Part shown: piece by piece, positions 17,289 through 27,239 of the stretch
Layout of the letters: the number at the start of each line of letters is the position of its first letter
How positions within the stretch are numbered: position 1 is the stretch's first letter
Assembly: GCF_000697965.2 (NCBI RefSeq)
Contig: NZ_CP015880.1
Location: 3,048,001 to 3,112,000 of the forward strand
Reading direction: 5' to 3'
Length of the DNA stretch: 64,000 nt
Source: Ensifer adhaerens
GTDB taxonomy: Bacteria > Pseudomonadota > Alphaproteobacteria > Rhizobiales > Rhizobiaceae
The notes under the pieces: model-generated
What the model saw: the letters and a program-made list of their open reading frames with translations, nothing else
The model's database searches: none
What the model was told of the DNA's origin: nothing
Translations under genes and position numbers: made by a program

Positions 17289-17303
17289 TTAACCCTTTCT
17301 TAA
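17289..17303. promoter_or_regulatory. CtrA box of rcdA
   Basis: TTAA-CCCTTTC-TTAA is an exact TTAA-N7-TTAA site about 125 bases before the rcdA start and downstream of the preceding terminator. CtrA control of rcdA would link the master cell-cycle regulator to the gene for its own proteolysis factor. Confidence 0.7.
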
Positions 17304-17427
17304 GAATGCCCTTGCGCGAAATGCGCTATCGGATCATTCTTCAAGCATAGAGACGGGCAAGGATTTATTTCCCATAACCGTCCACTACCTGACTGTCGTG
17401 ATGCGTTTGAACCAGGGAAAACAGGTC

Positions 17428-17946
17428 ATGTCCGAGAGAGGATTGAATACGGTCAGTTTCGCAGGACACGCGGCGTCCTCGGCACAATTCAAGACCCTCT
17501 ATTCGGAAGGCATGGGACTGGTCGAGGAAACGGCCACCTATCTCGACGGACCGGGCCGCGCCGCTTCCAAGGTCCTGCCGCGCATGGCATCGGTTCTCTA
17601 TGCAGCCGAATCCATGCGGCTCACCACCCGCCTGATGCAGATGGCTTCCTGGCTGCTCCTGCAGCGCGCCGTCAACAACGGCGAGATGAGCCGCGATCAG
17701 GTGATGTCGGAAAAGAGCAAGGTTCGCCTCGACAGCTTCAACGTCGACAAGGCGGCTCCCGGCTGGGCCGAACTGCCGGAATCCTTTCGCGACCTGATCG
17801 AGCGCTCGTTGCGCCTGCAGAACCGCGTCGCCCTGCTCGACCGCGAGATCTATCGCCCGAACGAAGCGGCCGCGATCGTCCCGGACAACCAGAACGGCGT
17901 CAAGGCGCAGATCAAGCTGCTGCAGACGGCCTTCGGAACCAACTGA
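17428..17946 (+). CDS. rcdA: RcdA, regulator of CtrA degradation (DUF1465)
   Basis: Cytosolic adaptor that helps deliver CtrA and other substrates to ClpXP in alphaproteobacteria. The 172-residue product matches the DUF1465/RcdA family strongly in YSEGMGLVEETATYLDGPGR and AESMRLTTRLMQMASWLLLQ, with a flexible C-terminal tail that in Caulobacter is needed for function. The ATG at 17428 (MSERGLN) is preferred over an in-frame ATG 30 bases upstream, as it gives the family N-terminus. It lies behind a CtrA box and is followed by its own terminator. Confidence 0.93.
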   Translation: MSERGLNTVSFAGHAASSAQFKTLYSEGMGLVEETATYLDGPGRAASKVLPRMASVLYAAESMRLTTRLMQMASWLLLQRAVNNGEMSRDQVMSEKSKVRLDSFNVDKAAPGWAELPESFRDLIERSLRLQNRVALLDREIYRPNEAAAIVPDNQNGVKAQIKLLQTAFGTN

Positions 17947-17975
17947 CGCCGCGCAGAAAATAGACCTGAGAAATC

Positions 17976-18010
17976 AAACCCGCCGCAACAGCATTTGCCG
18001 GCGGGTTTTT
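17976..18010 (+). terminator. Rho-independent terminator of rcdA
   Basis: AAACCCGCCG pairs with CGGCGGGTTT around a 13-base loop, ending in five Ts. Confidence 0.9.
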
Positions 18011-18310
18011 CGTTGCGACCGGCAGCACATGGCGGCGCTGGCGCGCCTTGGCCTCGACTGCGAAAATTCCTGGAGAAACCTCACCGAGGGCGCCTATCCG
18101 ATTGACGCCACACAAGGGCATCTCGATCTCCTGACGGAAGAGGCGTTACCGCTTGCGAAAAGCGCCGGCTGGTCGGGTCAGGAACCGCGACATAACGCCG
18201 TCATCCTGCTCCTTGCCTGGAACAGCGACGGAGCGCCAGTGGCCACAACGCGTCCATGGCACGGCGCCATGTCACCGCCTCGCCCGGCCTATCCCCCAGA
18301 ACCAAGACAG

Positions 18311-18343
18311 AAAAAAGCCCGGGCCAAATGACCCGGGCTTTTT
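18311..18343. terminator. Bidirectional terminator downstream of rpmE
   Basis: AAAAAGCCCGGG and CCCGGGCTTTTT form a 12-bp stem flanked by A and T tracts on both strands. It lies 23 bases beyond the rpmE stop on the minus strand. Confidence 0.92.
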
Positions 18344-18366
18344 GAATCTGCCGAAGAGGCGCTCGA

Positions 18367-18588
18367 TTAGAGGCCGAGGCCTTCGAAGCGCTTCTTGAAC
18401 TTGGAGACGCGGCCGCCGCGGTCCATGAGCTGCTGGTTGCCGCCGGTCCAGGCCGGGTGCGACTTGGGGTCGATTTCCAGGTTCATGGTGGCGCCTTCAG
18501 AACCCCAGGTCGAGCGGGTTTCGTATTCGGTGCCGTCGGTCATGACTACCTTGATGACGTGGTAATCGGGATGGATGTCTGCCTTCAT
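18367..18588 (-). CDS. rpmE: 50S ribosomal protein L31, cysteine-free form
   Basis: Small protein of the large ribosomal subunit. The 73 residues open [20 protein letters not shown] and contain the L31 core [20 protein letters not shown]. There are no cysteines, so the zinc-binding CxxC pair of type C+ L31 is absent, as is usual for this alphaproteobacterial form. It stands alone, divergent from an ABC exporter, with AGGAAGAT as ribosome site and a strong terminator after the stop. Confidence 0.96.
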   Translation of the reverse strand: MKADIHPDYHVIKVVMTDGTEYETRSTWGSEGATMNLEIDPKSHPAWTGGNQQLMDRGGRVSKFKKRFEGLGL

Positions 18589-18794
18589 AACGATCTTCCT
18601 AGAGTTCCAGGGTCCAATTGTCGCAAGGCATTGCGACTTCGAGACCGAACACGTAAATGAAGCCGCGCACCGGCTGAACGGCCACGGCTTCCCAATTCGA
18701 TGCCGTGCCTATACATCAAGGTCTGCGCGATAACAAGTGCCGCACGGAAGACTCATGGGCAATCCCTTCCTCCGTGTCTGGCGAAAGGGGTCAA

Positions 18795-20597
<1,803 letters not shown>

Positions 20598-20733
20598 ACG
20601 CACCGCACGGCGCGAAAAGCGTCCTCCGATTTGCCGTAAAGCGGTTGCCGACGGGAGGCCGAGCCCTATTGTTAGGGGGCCGGCCGAGGAGGCCGGTATC
20701 GCTTTCTGCTGAATTGATCGGGAGGACTACCGC

Positions 20734-21726
20734 ATGGCATTTTCGCACCTGACCCGGCGTGCCACTCTGGCGCTGGGCCTGATGGCGCTGACGGCGCTGC
20801 CCCTTGGCTCGACGGCACTGGCCCAGGACTTCCCCGACCGGCCGATAACGCTCGTCGTTCCCTTTGCCGCCGGCGGTTCCACCGACGTGGTTGCCCGCAT
20901 CGTCGCGCAAAAAATGTCGGAGGACCTCGGCCAACAGGTGATCGTCCAGAACGTTGCCGGCGCCGGTGGCAATCTCGGCGCAGACAATGTCGCCCGCGCC
21001 GATCCGGACGGCTATACGATCCTGATGGGCACGGTCGCCACCCACGCGCTCAATCCGCTGATCCTGAAGACCAAGCCCTACGATCCCGAAAAGGATTTCG
21101 CGCCGATCTCCCTGCTCGTCGTCGTGCCCAACGTGCTCGTCGTCAATCCGGAACTCCCGGCCAAGGACGTTGCGGAACTGCTGGCACTCCTGAAGGCCAA
21201 GCCCGACGAGTACAGCTATGCGTCTTCCGGCAACGGCACTCCGCTGCACCTCTCCGGCGAACTCTTCAAGAAGATGGCCGGCGTCAGTATGCAGCACATC
21301 CCCTACAAGGGCGCAGGCCCGGCGCTGAACGATGTCATCGGCAACCAGGTGCCGATCATGTTCGACAACCTCCCCTCCTCCTCCAGCCACATCAAGGCGG
21401 GAACGCTGAGGGCGCTTGCGGTGACCACGGCGGAACGGGCACCGTCCTTCCCGGATGTGCCGACAGTCGCCGAGGCCGGCATTCCGGGCTACGAGACCTA
21501 CACCTGGAACGCGCTCTTCGCCCCGGCCAACACGCCTCAGCCGGTCGTCGCCCGCCTCAACGAGGCGGCCAACAAGGCGCTGAAGGATCCCGCTGTCGTC
21601 GAGCGCATGAAGGAATTCAGCGCCACGATTGTCGGCTCGACGCCGGAAGAGCTGGAAGCCCATGTGAAAGCCGAATTGGCGAAGTGGACGCCGGTCGTTC
21701 GTGACGCCAATGTGCAGATGGATTGA
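20734..21726 (+). CDS. Bug-family (TctC-like) periplasmic solute-binding protein
   Basis: A 330-residue secreted binding protein. Signal peptide at residues 1-30 (basic start, hydrophobic core, cut near STALA-QD). The mature part opens FPDRPITLVVPFAAGGSTDV, the Bug-family hallmark, and has GAGGNLGADNVARADPDGYT and YASSGNGTPLHLSGELF. Such proteins bind carboxylates and usually feed TctAB permeases, but no tctA or tctB is near, so it is an orphan. It is preceded by a GC-rich hairpin and a GGGAGGA ribosome site. The ligand is unknown. Confidence 0.9.
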   Translation: MAFSHLTRRATLALGLMALTALPLGSTALAQDFPDRPITLVVPFAAGGSTDVVARIVAQKMSEDLGQQVIVQNVAGAGGNLGADNVARADPDGYTILMGTVATHALNPLILKTKPYDPEKDFAPISLLVVVPNVLVVNPELPAKDVAELLALLKAKPDEYSYASSGNGTPLHLSGELFKKMAGVSMQHIPYKGAGPALNDVIGNQVPIMFDNLPSSSSHIKAGTLRALAVTTAERAPSFPDVPTVAEAGIPGYETYTWNALFAPANTPQPVVARLNEAANKALKDPAVVERMKEFSATIVGSTPEELEAHVKAELAKWTPVVRDANVQMD

Positions 21727-21744
21727 CGATCAGAACGAGCGGGG

Positions 21745-21954
21745 CCCCTCATCCGACTGCCGCCACCTTCTCCCCGCAGGCGGGGAGAAGGGACTTGTGG
21801 CGCGGTCCGTGCGTATGCGCCAGCACATACGATGTTACTCGGTTGCCTGAACCTCGATGTACCGCGCCGCCTCGGCGGCGATTACACGTGAGGGTATCGT
21901 TGCACAATCGACCGTCACCTCCCCGCTTGACGAGAAGAGGGCTAGGATGAGGGG
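21745..21954. repeat. Palindromic intergenic repeat (RIME-type element)
   Basis: The ends are exact 10-base inverted repeats, CCCCTCATCC and GGATGAGGGG. Just inside the left end is a perfect hairpin (21767-21790) with 11-bp arms CTTCTCCCCGC/GCGGGGAGAAG. A partial copy (CTCCCCGCTTGACGAGAAGAGGG) lies near the right end. Elements with this CCCCTCATCC...CTTCTCCCCGC start are dispersed in Rhizobiaceae genomes (RIME and related mosaic repeats). It carries no transposase and fills the gap between two convergent genes. Confidence 0.75.
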
Positions 21955-21975
21955 CAAATACGCGGCAAGGAGCCA

Positions 21976-23622
21976 TCACACCCCGGCAGCACCCCGCCCC
22001 GCGGCCCGGCCGGAAAAGATGCAGCCGCCGAGGAACGTGCCTTCGAGTGCGTTGTAGCCATGCATGCCGCCCCCGCCGAAGCCGGCGACTTCGCCGGCAG
22101 CGTAGAGACCGGGCACCGGCTCGCCCGATTGCTCCAACACCTGGCCTGACAGGTTGGTTTGAAGCCCGCCCAGCGTCTTGCGCGTCAGGATATGCAGCCG
22201 AACGGCAATCAGTGGGCCGGCCTTGGGATCGAGCAGCCGATGCGGTTTGGCCGTGCGCAGCAGCCGGTCGCCGCGATAGGCGCGCGCACCGCGGATCGCG
22301 GTCACCTGCGCGTCCTTGGAGAATGCGTTGGTAATTTCCCGGTCGCGCGCCACGATCTGCTGCCGCAAGTGCTCCAGCGACAGCCGGTTCTCACCGGTCA
22401 GCGCATTCATCGCCGGCACCAGGTCTTCGAGACGGTCGCGCACGATGAAATCCTCGCCCTTGTCCATGAACGCCTGGACCGGCCCCGGCGGGTTCTTGCC
22501 GAGCCGCTTTAACAGAAGGGCGATGCTCTTGCCGGTGAGATCGGGATTCTGCTCCGAACCGGAAAGCGCGAACTCCTTTTTGATGATCGCCCGCGTCAGC
22601 ACGAACCAGCTGTAATCATGACCGCTGTCGCGGATCGCCTTCAACGTGCCGAGCGTATCGAAGCCGGGCATGGCCGGCGCCGGAAAACGGTTGCCGTCGG
22701 CGTCGCACCAGAAGGACGAAGGGCCCGGAAGGATGCGGATGCCATGGTCCGGCCAGATCGGATCGAAGTTCTTCAACCCCTCCGTATAGTGCCACATGCG
22801 ATCCGCATTGATGACCGCGCCGCGCGCCTGGCTGGCGATCTCCAGCATGCGCCCGTCGACATGGTGGGGCACGCCCGCAACCATCGTCGCCGGCGGCTGG
22901 CCGAGCCGCTTGCGCGGCCAGTTGCGGCGCACCAGATCATGGTTTCCGCCGATACCGCCTGACGTGACGACGATCGCGCCCGCCGAAATCTCGAAATCGC
23001 CGACGATGTCGCGGGAGCTGCGCTCACCGCGCCCGACCGGATCGTCCTTGAGCAGCGCACCGCGCGCACCCGTCACGCGGCCGTCGGTGGTCACAAGTTC
23101 ATCCACCCGATGGCGGAAGCGGAAGCGCACGAGACCACGACTTTCCGCCTCGCGCGTCAACCGGATGAACGGTTCGAGCACCGCCGGGCCGGTACCCCAC
23201 GTGACGTGAAAGCGCGGCACCGAATTGCCGTGCCCGTGGGCGAGCCCACCGCCGCGCTCCGCCCAGCCGACCACGGGAAACCAGCGCATGCCGAGCGAGT
23301 GCAGCCAGGAGCGCTTCTCGCCCGCGGCAAAGTCGAGATAGGCTTCGGCCCAGAGCCGTGGCCAGTGATCCTCCGGACGGTCGAACTGCGAGGAGCCCAC
23401 CCAGTCCTGCCCGGCAAGCTCGCGGGTGTCGCGGATGCCCATGCGGCGCTGTTCGGGGCTGTCGACAAAGAACAGGCCGCCAAGCGACCAGAAGGCCTGT
23501 CCGCCAAGATTCTGTTCCCCTTCCTGGTCGAGCACGATGACCCTGCGGCCGAGTGCCGCCGCCTCCGCTGCGGCGACAAGGCCGGCAAGCCCCGCGCCGA
23601 TAACCAAAACGTCGCAATCCAT
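21976..23622 (-). CDS. FAD-binding dehydrogenase (succinate dehydrogenase/KstD-like flavoprotein)
   Basis: Flavoprotein oxidoreductase of 548 residues. It opens with MDCDVLVIGAGLAGLVAAAE, the dinucleotide-binding GxGxxG motif. Then come LGGQAFWSLGGLFFVDSPEQ, an active-site-like region, and the C-terminal GLYAAGEVAGFGGGGMHGYN followed by GTFLGGCIFSGRAAG, the FAD-binding ending of the FrdA/KstD superfamily. The ATG at 23622 has GGGGGAGAG upstream and gives the correct N-terminus; an upstream in-frame extension of 16 codons is unlikely. The substrate is unknown. The single-gene unit points toward the repeat element. Confidence 0.88.
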   Translation of the reverse strand: MDCDVLVIGAGLAGLVAAAEAAALGRRVIVLDQEGEQNLGGQAFWSLGGLFFVDSPEQRRMGIRDTRELAGQDWVGSSQFDRPEDHWPRLWAEAYLDFAAGEKRSWLHSLGMRWFPVVGWAERGGGLAHGHGNSVPRFHVTWGTGPAVLEPFIRLTREAESRGLVRFRFRHRVDELVTTDGRVTGARGALLKDDPVGRGERSSRDIVGDFEISAGAIVVTSGGIGGNHDLVRRNWPRKRLGQPPATMVAGVPHHVDGRMLEIASQARGAVINADRMWHYTEGLKNFDPIWPDHGIRILPGPSSFWCDADGNRFPAPAMPGFDTLGTLKAIRDSGHDYSWFVLTRAIIKKEFALSGSEQNPDLTGKSIALLLKRLGKNPPGPVQAFMDKGEDFIVRDRLEDLVPAMNALTGENRLSLEHLRQQIVARDREITNAFSKDAQVTAIRGARAYRGDRLLRTAKPHRLLDPKAGPLIAVRLHILTRKTLGGLQTNLSGQVLEQSGEPVPGLYAAGEVAGFGGGGMHGYNALEGTFLGGCIFSGRAAGRGAAGV

Positions 23623-23781
23623 GAAATGCTCTCCCCCTCGCATCCCATCCGGCCCCCCACGCTCTGACACGCAAAGGCCGCCGCAGCCATCTGAATGGCT
23701 GCAGAATTGTTACGCGTACGTCAAGGTCAATTCAAGCGCCAGGCTGCGTCGCCCGACGACGGGATACGCGGAGAGCGAAGT

Positions 23782-24813
23782 CTATTTCTCGGTCAGCTTG
23801 AGCTCGATGCGGCGGTTCTGCGCCCGCGCCTCAGGGGTTTCACCCGGTGCAATCGGCTGGTACTCGCCAAAGCCCGCGGCCACTAGCCGATCTGCTGGCA
23901 CGCCCTTCGAGATCAGGAACTTGACCACGGAGGTCGCACGCGCCGACGAAAGCTCCCAGTTGTCGGCGAAGCGCCCGGCGCCTGAAAGCTGCACATTGTC
24001 CGTGTGGCCGTCGACGCGCAGCACCCAGTTGATTTCGGCGGGGATTTCCTTGGCGAGGTCGAGCAGCGCGGTGGCGAGCTTGGCCATTTCCGCCTGCCCT
24101 TCCGGATTGAGGTCGTTGCCACCAGAGGGAAACAGCACCTCCGACTGGAAGACGAAGCGGTCGCCGACGATGCGGATGTTTTCACGGTCGGAAAGAATTT
24201 CCCGGAGGCGTCCGAAGAAGTCCGAGCGGTAGCGGTTGAGTTCCTGCACCCGCTGGGCAAGCGCCACGTTCAGCCGGCGTCCGAGATCGGCGATCTTGGT
24301 CTGCGACTGCTGGTCCTTGGCTTCCGACGCCTGAAGCGCGACTTCGATGGCGGCGATCTGGCTGCGGAGCGCGGCGATCTGCTGGTTCAGCAGCTCGATC
24401 TGGCTCATGGCCCGGGCGCTGACTTCACGCTCGGTCTCAAGCTCAGAGCCGAGACGGCCGATCTTCTGGTTGGCGGCGTCCGTGCTCCCGGCGCCCTGGT
24501 CGAGCAGGGCCTGCAGCCGTGAGCGTTCGCCTTCGGACGTGGCGAGCGACGCCTGCAGATTGGCAAGCGAATCCTCGAGATCCTGCTTGCCGCTCTTTTC
24601 GAGCGCCAGAAGCTGGGTGAGTTCGTTGATCTGGCTGTTCAGCCGCGTCAGCACCTCGTCCTTGCCGCTGATTTCGCGACTGAGCAGAAACTGTGCAAGG
24701 ACGAAGACGGTCAGCAGGAACATGATCGACAGCAGCAGCGTCGACAGTGCGTCGACGAAGCCCGGCCAATAGTCGATCGTGCGCTGAGAGCGGCCTTTTC
24801 GGGCAAGCGCCAT
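23782..24813 (-). CDS. MotB/OmpA-like peptidoglycan-binding membrane protein
   Basis: A 343-residue stator-like protein. It has a short cytosolic N-terminus, one membrane span (about residues 20-45) with an aspartate at its start (GFVDALSTLLLS, D21) where MotB and ExbD carry the proton-binding Asp, then a long periplasmic coiled coil (about 50-195), then an OmpA domain (about 205-343: VLRVDGHTDNVQL, NWELSSARATSV, AQNRRIELKLTEK). It starts 3 bases after the stop of the MotA-like gene, so the two form a channel pair. There are no flagellar genes nearby and the coiled coil is longer than in MotB, so flagellar stator duty is unlikely. Confidence 0.9.
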   Translation of the reverse strand: MALARKGRSQRTIDYWPGFVDALSTLLLSIMFLLTVFVLAQFLLSREISGKDEVLTRLNSQINELTQLLALEKSGKQDLEDSLANLQASLATSEGERSRLQALLDQGAGSTDAANQKIGRLGSELETEREVSARAMSQIELLNQQIAALRSQIAAIEVALQASEAKDQQSQTKIADLGRRLNVALAQRVQELNRYRSDFFGRLREILSDRENIRIVGDRFVFQSEVLFPSGGNDLNPEGQAEMAKLATALLDLAKEIPAEINWVLRVDGHTDNVQLSGAGRFADNWELSSARATSVVKFLISKGVPADRLVAAGFGEYQPIAPGETPEARAQNRRIELKLTEK

Positions 24814-24816
24814 GGA

Positions 24817-25914
24817 TTACTCTCCTCCGGCCTCTTCCACGCGCGCCTTGGCCGACACGGCCGGCTTGTCATGCGCAGGCGACCGGTCGGAGATGCCGAC
24901 CCGCGATGCCAGCTTGTCGAGCGTCTTGCGCATCGCCTTGGCTTCGTCCTGCTGAGCCTCGATCCAATCCCGCAGCATCTGCTGTTCGCCGCGCATGTTC
25001 TTGACCAGCCCTTGAATGCCTTCGGCGAGGCTTGCCATGGCCGCGGTCGTGCGCTGGTTCGCGCCGCCCTCATGGTTGAGGCGGACGAGCTGGTCGGTGA
25101 GCCTCTTCAGCTCCTCGACCGGCGCGCCGGCGGGCAGATCGAGCGCCGGCGAAAGTTCCGAGCCGACGTCCGTCACGGAGGAGAGCCAGTTTTCAAGCTC
25201 GGTGTAGAAGCGGTTCTGCGCGCGCCCGGCCTGCAGATCGAGAAAGCCGAGGATCAGCGAACCGGAAAGGCCGAAAAGCGACGTCGAAAACGCCGTGCCC
25301 ATGCCGGTGAGCGGTGCCGACAGGCCATTCTTCAGCGCCGAGAGGATGTCTTCCGTCGTTCCCGATCCGGCATCCAGAGACTGGATGACCGTGTTGATCG
25401 AGCCGATCGTTCCAAGAAGGCCCCAGAATGTGCCGAGCAGGCCGAGAAACACCAGAAGCCCGGTCAGGTAACGCGAAATGTCGCGCGATTCGTCGAGGCG
25501 GGTGGCGATGGAATCGAGGATCGACCGGAGGGCCGTCGTCGAGATCGCCGTCTGGCGGCCGCCGATCAGCGCCCGCATCGGCGCCAGCAGCACCGGGTCC
25601 CGCCCGACCTTGTCCGCACTGCCTGCGGCGCGGAACGAATTGAACCAGCGCACTTCAGGGCGCAAGCCCAGTACATGATTGAACACGAGCAGGATGCCGA
25701 TCAGGAGCACCCCGAGGATCAGCCCGTTCAGGCCGGGATTGGCGAGAAAGGCGTTCTGTGCCTGGCGAAAGAGGATCGCACCGACAAATCCGACGATGAT
25801 CAGAAAGACCACCATCGTCCAGAAATAGTGCATGGGGCTCGACAGCTTGTGCGGGTTGTAGCCGTCTTCCATGCCTTCCCGACCGTTCCAACCGGACAGA
25901 TGCAGTTTCGTCAT
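24817..25914 (-). CDS. MotA/TolQ/ExbB-type proton channel protein
   Basis: A 365-residue inner-membrane protein with four predicted spans: SPMHYFWTMVVFLIIVGFVG, GLNGLILGVLLIGILLVFNH, YLTGLLVFLGLLGTFWGLLG and MGTAFSTSLFGLSGSLILGF. The last two carry the MotA/ExbB-domain pattern (GLLGTFWGL, then SAPLTGMGTAFSTSL). The C-terminal 120 residues are cytosolic and coiled-coil-like. Together with the adjacent OmpA-anchored partner it should form an ion-driven complex spanning from inner membrane to cell wall. The ATG at 25914 gives the best N-terminus, though the GGGAGA ribosome site is rather far. The pair is known in rhizobia but, to my knowledge, has no assigned function. Confidence 0.88.
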   Translation of the reverse strand: MTKLHLSGWNGREGMEDGYNPHKLSSPMHYFWTMVVFLIIVGFVGAILFRQAQNAFLANPGLNGLILGVLLIGILLVFNHVLGLRPEVRWFNSFRAAGSADKVGRDPVLLAPMRALIGGRQTAISTTALRSILDSIATRLDESRDISRYLTGLLVFLGLLGTFWGLLGTIGSINTVIQSLDAGSGTTEDILSALKNGLSAPLTGMGTAFSTSLFGLSGSLILGFLDLQAGRAQNRFYTELENWLSSVTDVGSELSPALDLPAGAPVEELKRLTDQLVRLNHEGGANQRTTAAMASLAEGIQGLVKNMRGEQQMLRDWIEAQQDEAKAMRKTLDKLASRVGISDRSPAHDKPAVSAKARVEEAGGE

Positions 25915-26105
25915 GGGTATGAGTATCTCCCGCTTCACTTGACGGAACGGCGCCGCGCCGGCCCGGAGCCTATCGCATAATTCCTGAAACCGAAATCGAT
26001 TCAAGGGCCAATTTGTGTATGCAGCCAGGATCGCGCCACGGCCTGCAGGTCGCCAGTTAGGCACAGGCCTGTGGCGGTGTCGTGTTGCACCGCCCAGCTT
26101 CGTGC

Positions 26106-26146
26106 CAAAAACAAAGCCTCCGATGCGGGGTGCGCATCGGAGGCTT
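26106..26146 (-). terminator. Terminator of suhB
   Basis: GCCTCCGATGCG pairs with CGCATCGGAGGC (12 bp). On the minus strand the stem is followed by a T-rich tract, 22 bases beyond the suhB stop. Confidence 0.88.
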
Positions 26147-26167
26147 CGGAACGAACGGGATTGCGAC

Positions 26168-26968
26168 TTACTTCGTCGGCACCGGGCGATGAACGACTTC
26201 CGTCAGCGCCTTGACGATGTACTCGTTGCCGCAGATGACCGAACCGTCATCGACCGGGCGGGCGCCGCCGTTGATATCGTGCGTCCAACCACCGGCTTCG
26301 CGAATGAGAAGCACACCGGCGGCAATATCCCAAGCGGCAAGGTCGCGCTCCCAGTAGCCGTCGAAACGGCCGGCAGCGACATAGGCAAGATCGAGCGCAG
26401 CCGAGCCCATGCGGCGGATACCTGCAACTTCGCCCATCACATGGCGCAGTTCGATCAGGTACTTGCCGTGGTTGCCGCGGCCAAGATGCGGCGTGCCGGT
26501 GGCGATGACGGCATCGGAAAGATGCTTGCGTGCAGCGACGCGCAAACGACGGTCGTTGAGGAAGGCGCCACCGCCGCGCTCGGCCGTGTAGAGTTCATCG
26601 GTTGCCGGGTTGAAGACGACAGCGCCGACGATCTCGCCCTGGCGCTCCAGTGCGATCGAAACGGCGAAATGCGGAATGCCGTGCAGGAAGTTGGTGGTGC
26701 CGTCGAGCGGATCGACGATCCAGCGGTGCGCACCGTCGGTGCCGATGATCTCTTCGCCTTCCTCGCCGAGGAAGCCATAGGTCGGGCGAGCCTTCAGGAG
26801 TTCTTCGCGAATGAGCTTTTCGGCCTTACGATCGGCCTGCGAAACATAGTCGCCCGGTCCCTTGAGCGACACCTGCAGGTTCTGGACTTCGCCGAAATCG
26901 CGGGACAACGACTTGCCCGCCTTGAAGGCGGCCTGAACCATGACATTGAGAAGTGCTGAACGGGCCAT
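26168..26968 (-). CDS. suhB: Inositol-1-monophosphatase family protein SuhB
   Basis: Mg-dependent phosphatase acting on inositol monophosphate; in E. coli SuhB also acts on rRNA transcription. The 266-residue length matches. Metal-site motifs are complete: LGEEGEE (about residues 68-73), WIVDPLDGTTNFLHG (D86, D89), and WERDLAAWDIAAGVLLIREA near the C-terminus. The ATG at 26968 follows AGGGAT and gives the standard N-terminus; upstream in-frame residues are not conserved-looking. A perfect 22-base palindrome lies 26 bases before the start and may control expression. Confidence 0.94.
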   Translation of the reverse strand: MARSALLNVMVQAAFKAGKSLSRDFGEVQNLQVSLKGPGDYVSQADRKAEKLIREELLKARPTYGFLGEEGEEIIGTDGAHRWIVDPLDGTTNFLHGIPHFAVSIALERQGEIVGAVVFNPATDELYTAERGGGAFLNDRRLRVAARKHLSDAVIATGTPHLGRGNHGKYLIELRHVMGEVAGIRRMGSAALDLAYVAAGRFDGYWERDLAAWDIAAGVLLIREAGGWTHDINGGARPVDDGSVICGNEYIVKALTEVVHRPVPTK

Positions 26969-26993
26969 CTGGCGATCCCTTGAAAAACGAAGG

Positions 26994-27015
26994 CCGATCG
27001 AACGCGTTCGATCGG
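26994..27015. promoter_or_regulatory. Perfect 22-base palindrome in the suhB leader
   Basis: The arms CCGATCGAACG and CGTTCGATCGG are exact inverted repeats with no spacer. On the minus strand the dyad is followed by TTCGTTTTTC and then the suhB ribosome site. It could be an operator, or an RNA hairpin acting as attenuator or as a terminator for the upstream Sel1 gene. Confidence 0.5.
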
Positions 27016-27239
27016 ACGTTGAACCTGCTTGACGAAACATAGGCGCATTACTGGCCTCAAGGGCAAGCTGCAAACCGTGCTCCGTCGTCAAAAAACCGAG
27101 TGAAGTCTCACTCCGCTCGCGCATTGCTGCCACTGTCATGGCGCCACGAGCAAAACCGCGGCCTCAGAACCACAAAAGCCCCGCGAGTTCAAGCGAAATA
27201 GCATTTTTGCCGGCCGGCGGCGACGGGATTCCGCCTCGC

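Larger units (their letters stand above)
17947..18366. other. Intergenic region between rcdA and rpmE with two terminators
   Basis: This 420-base gap holds the rcdA terminator and the rpmE terminator. A 100-codon frame at 18029-18331 fills the middle, but it runs into the second terminator stem, has no ribosome site and matches nothing known. I treat the region as non-coding, with a small chance of a decayed gene. Confidence 0.55.

Noticed and set aside
18029..18331. A 100-codon plus-strand frame between rcdA and rpmE
   Set aside because: It has no ribosome site, ends inside the rpmE terminator stem, has unbiased composition and matches no family I know.
23782..25914. Zorya anti-phage system
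   Set aside because: The MotA/MotB-like pair recalls ZorA/ZorB, but no ZorC, ZorD or ZorE gene lies on either side; the neighbours are an FAD dehydrogenase and suhB.
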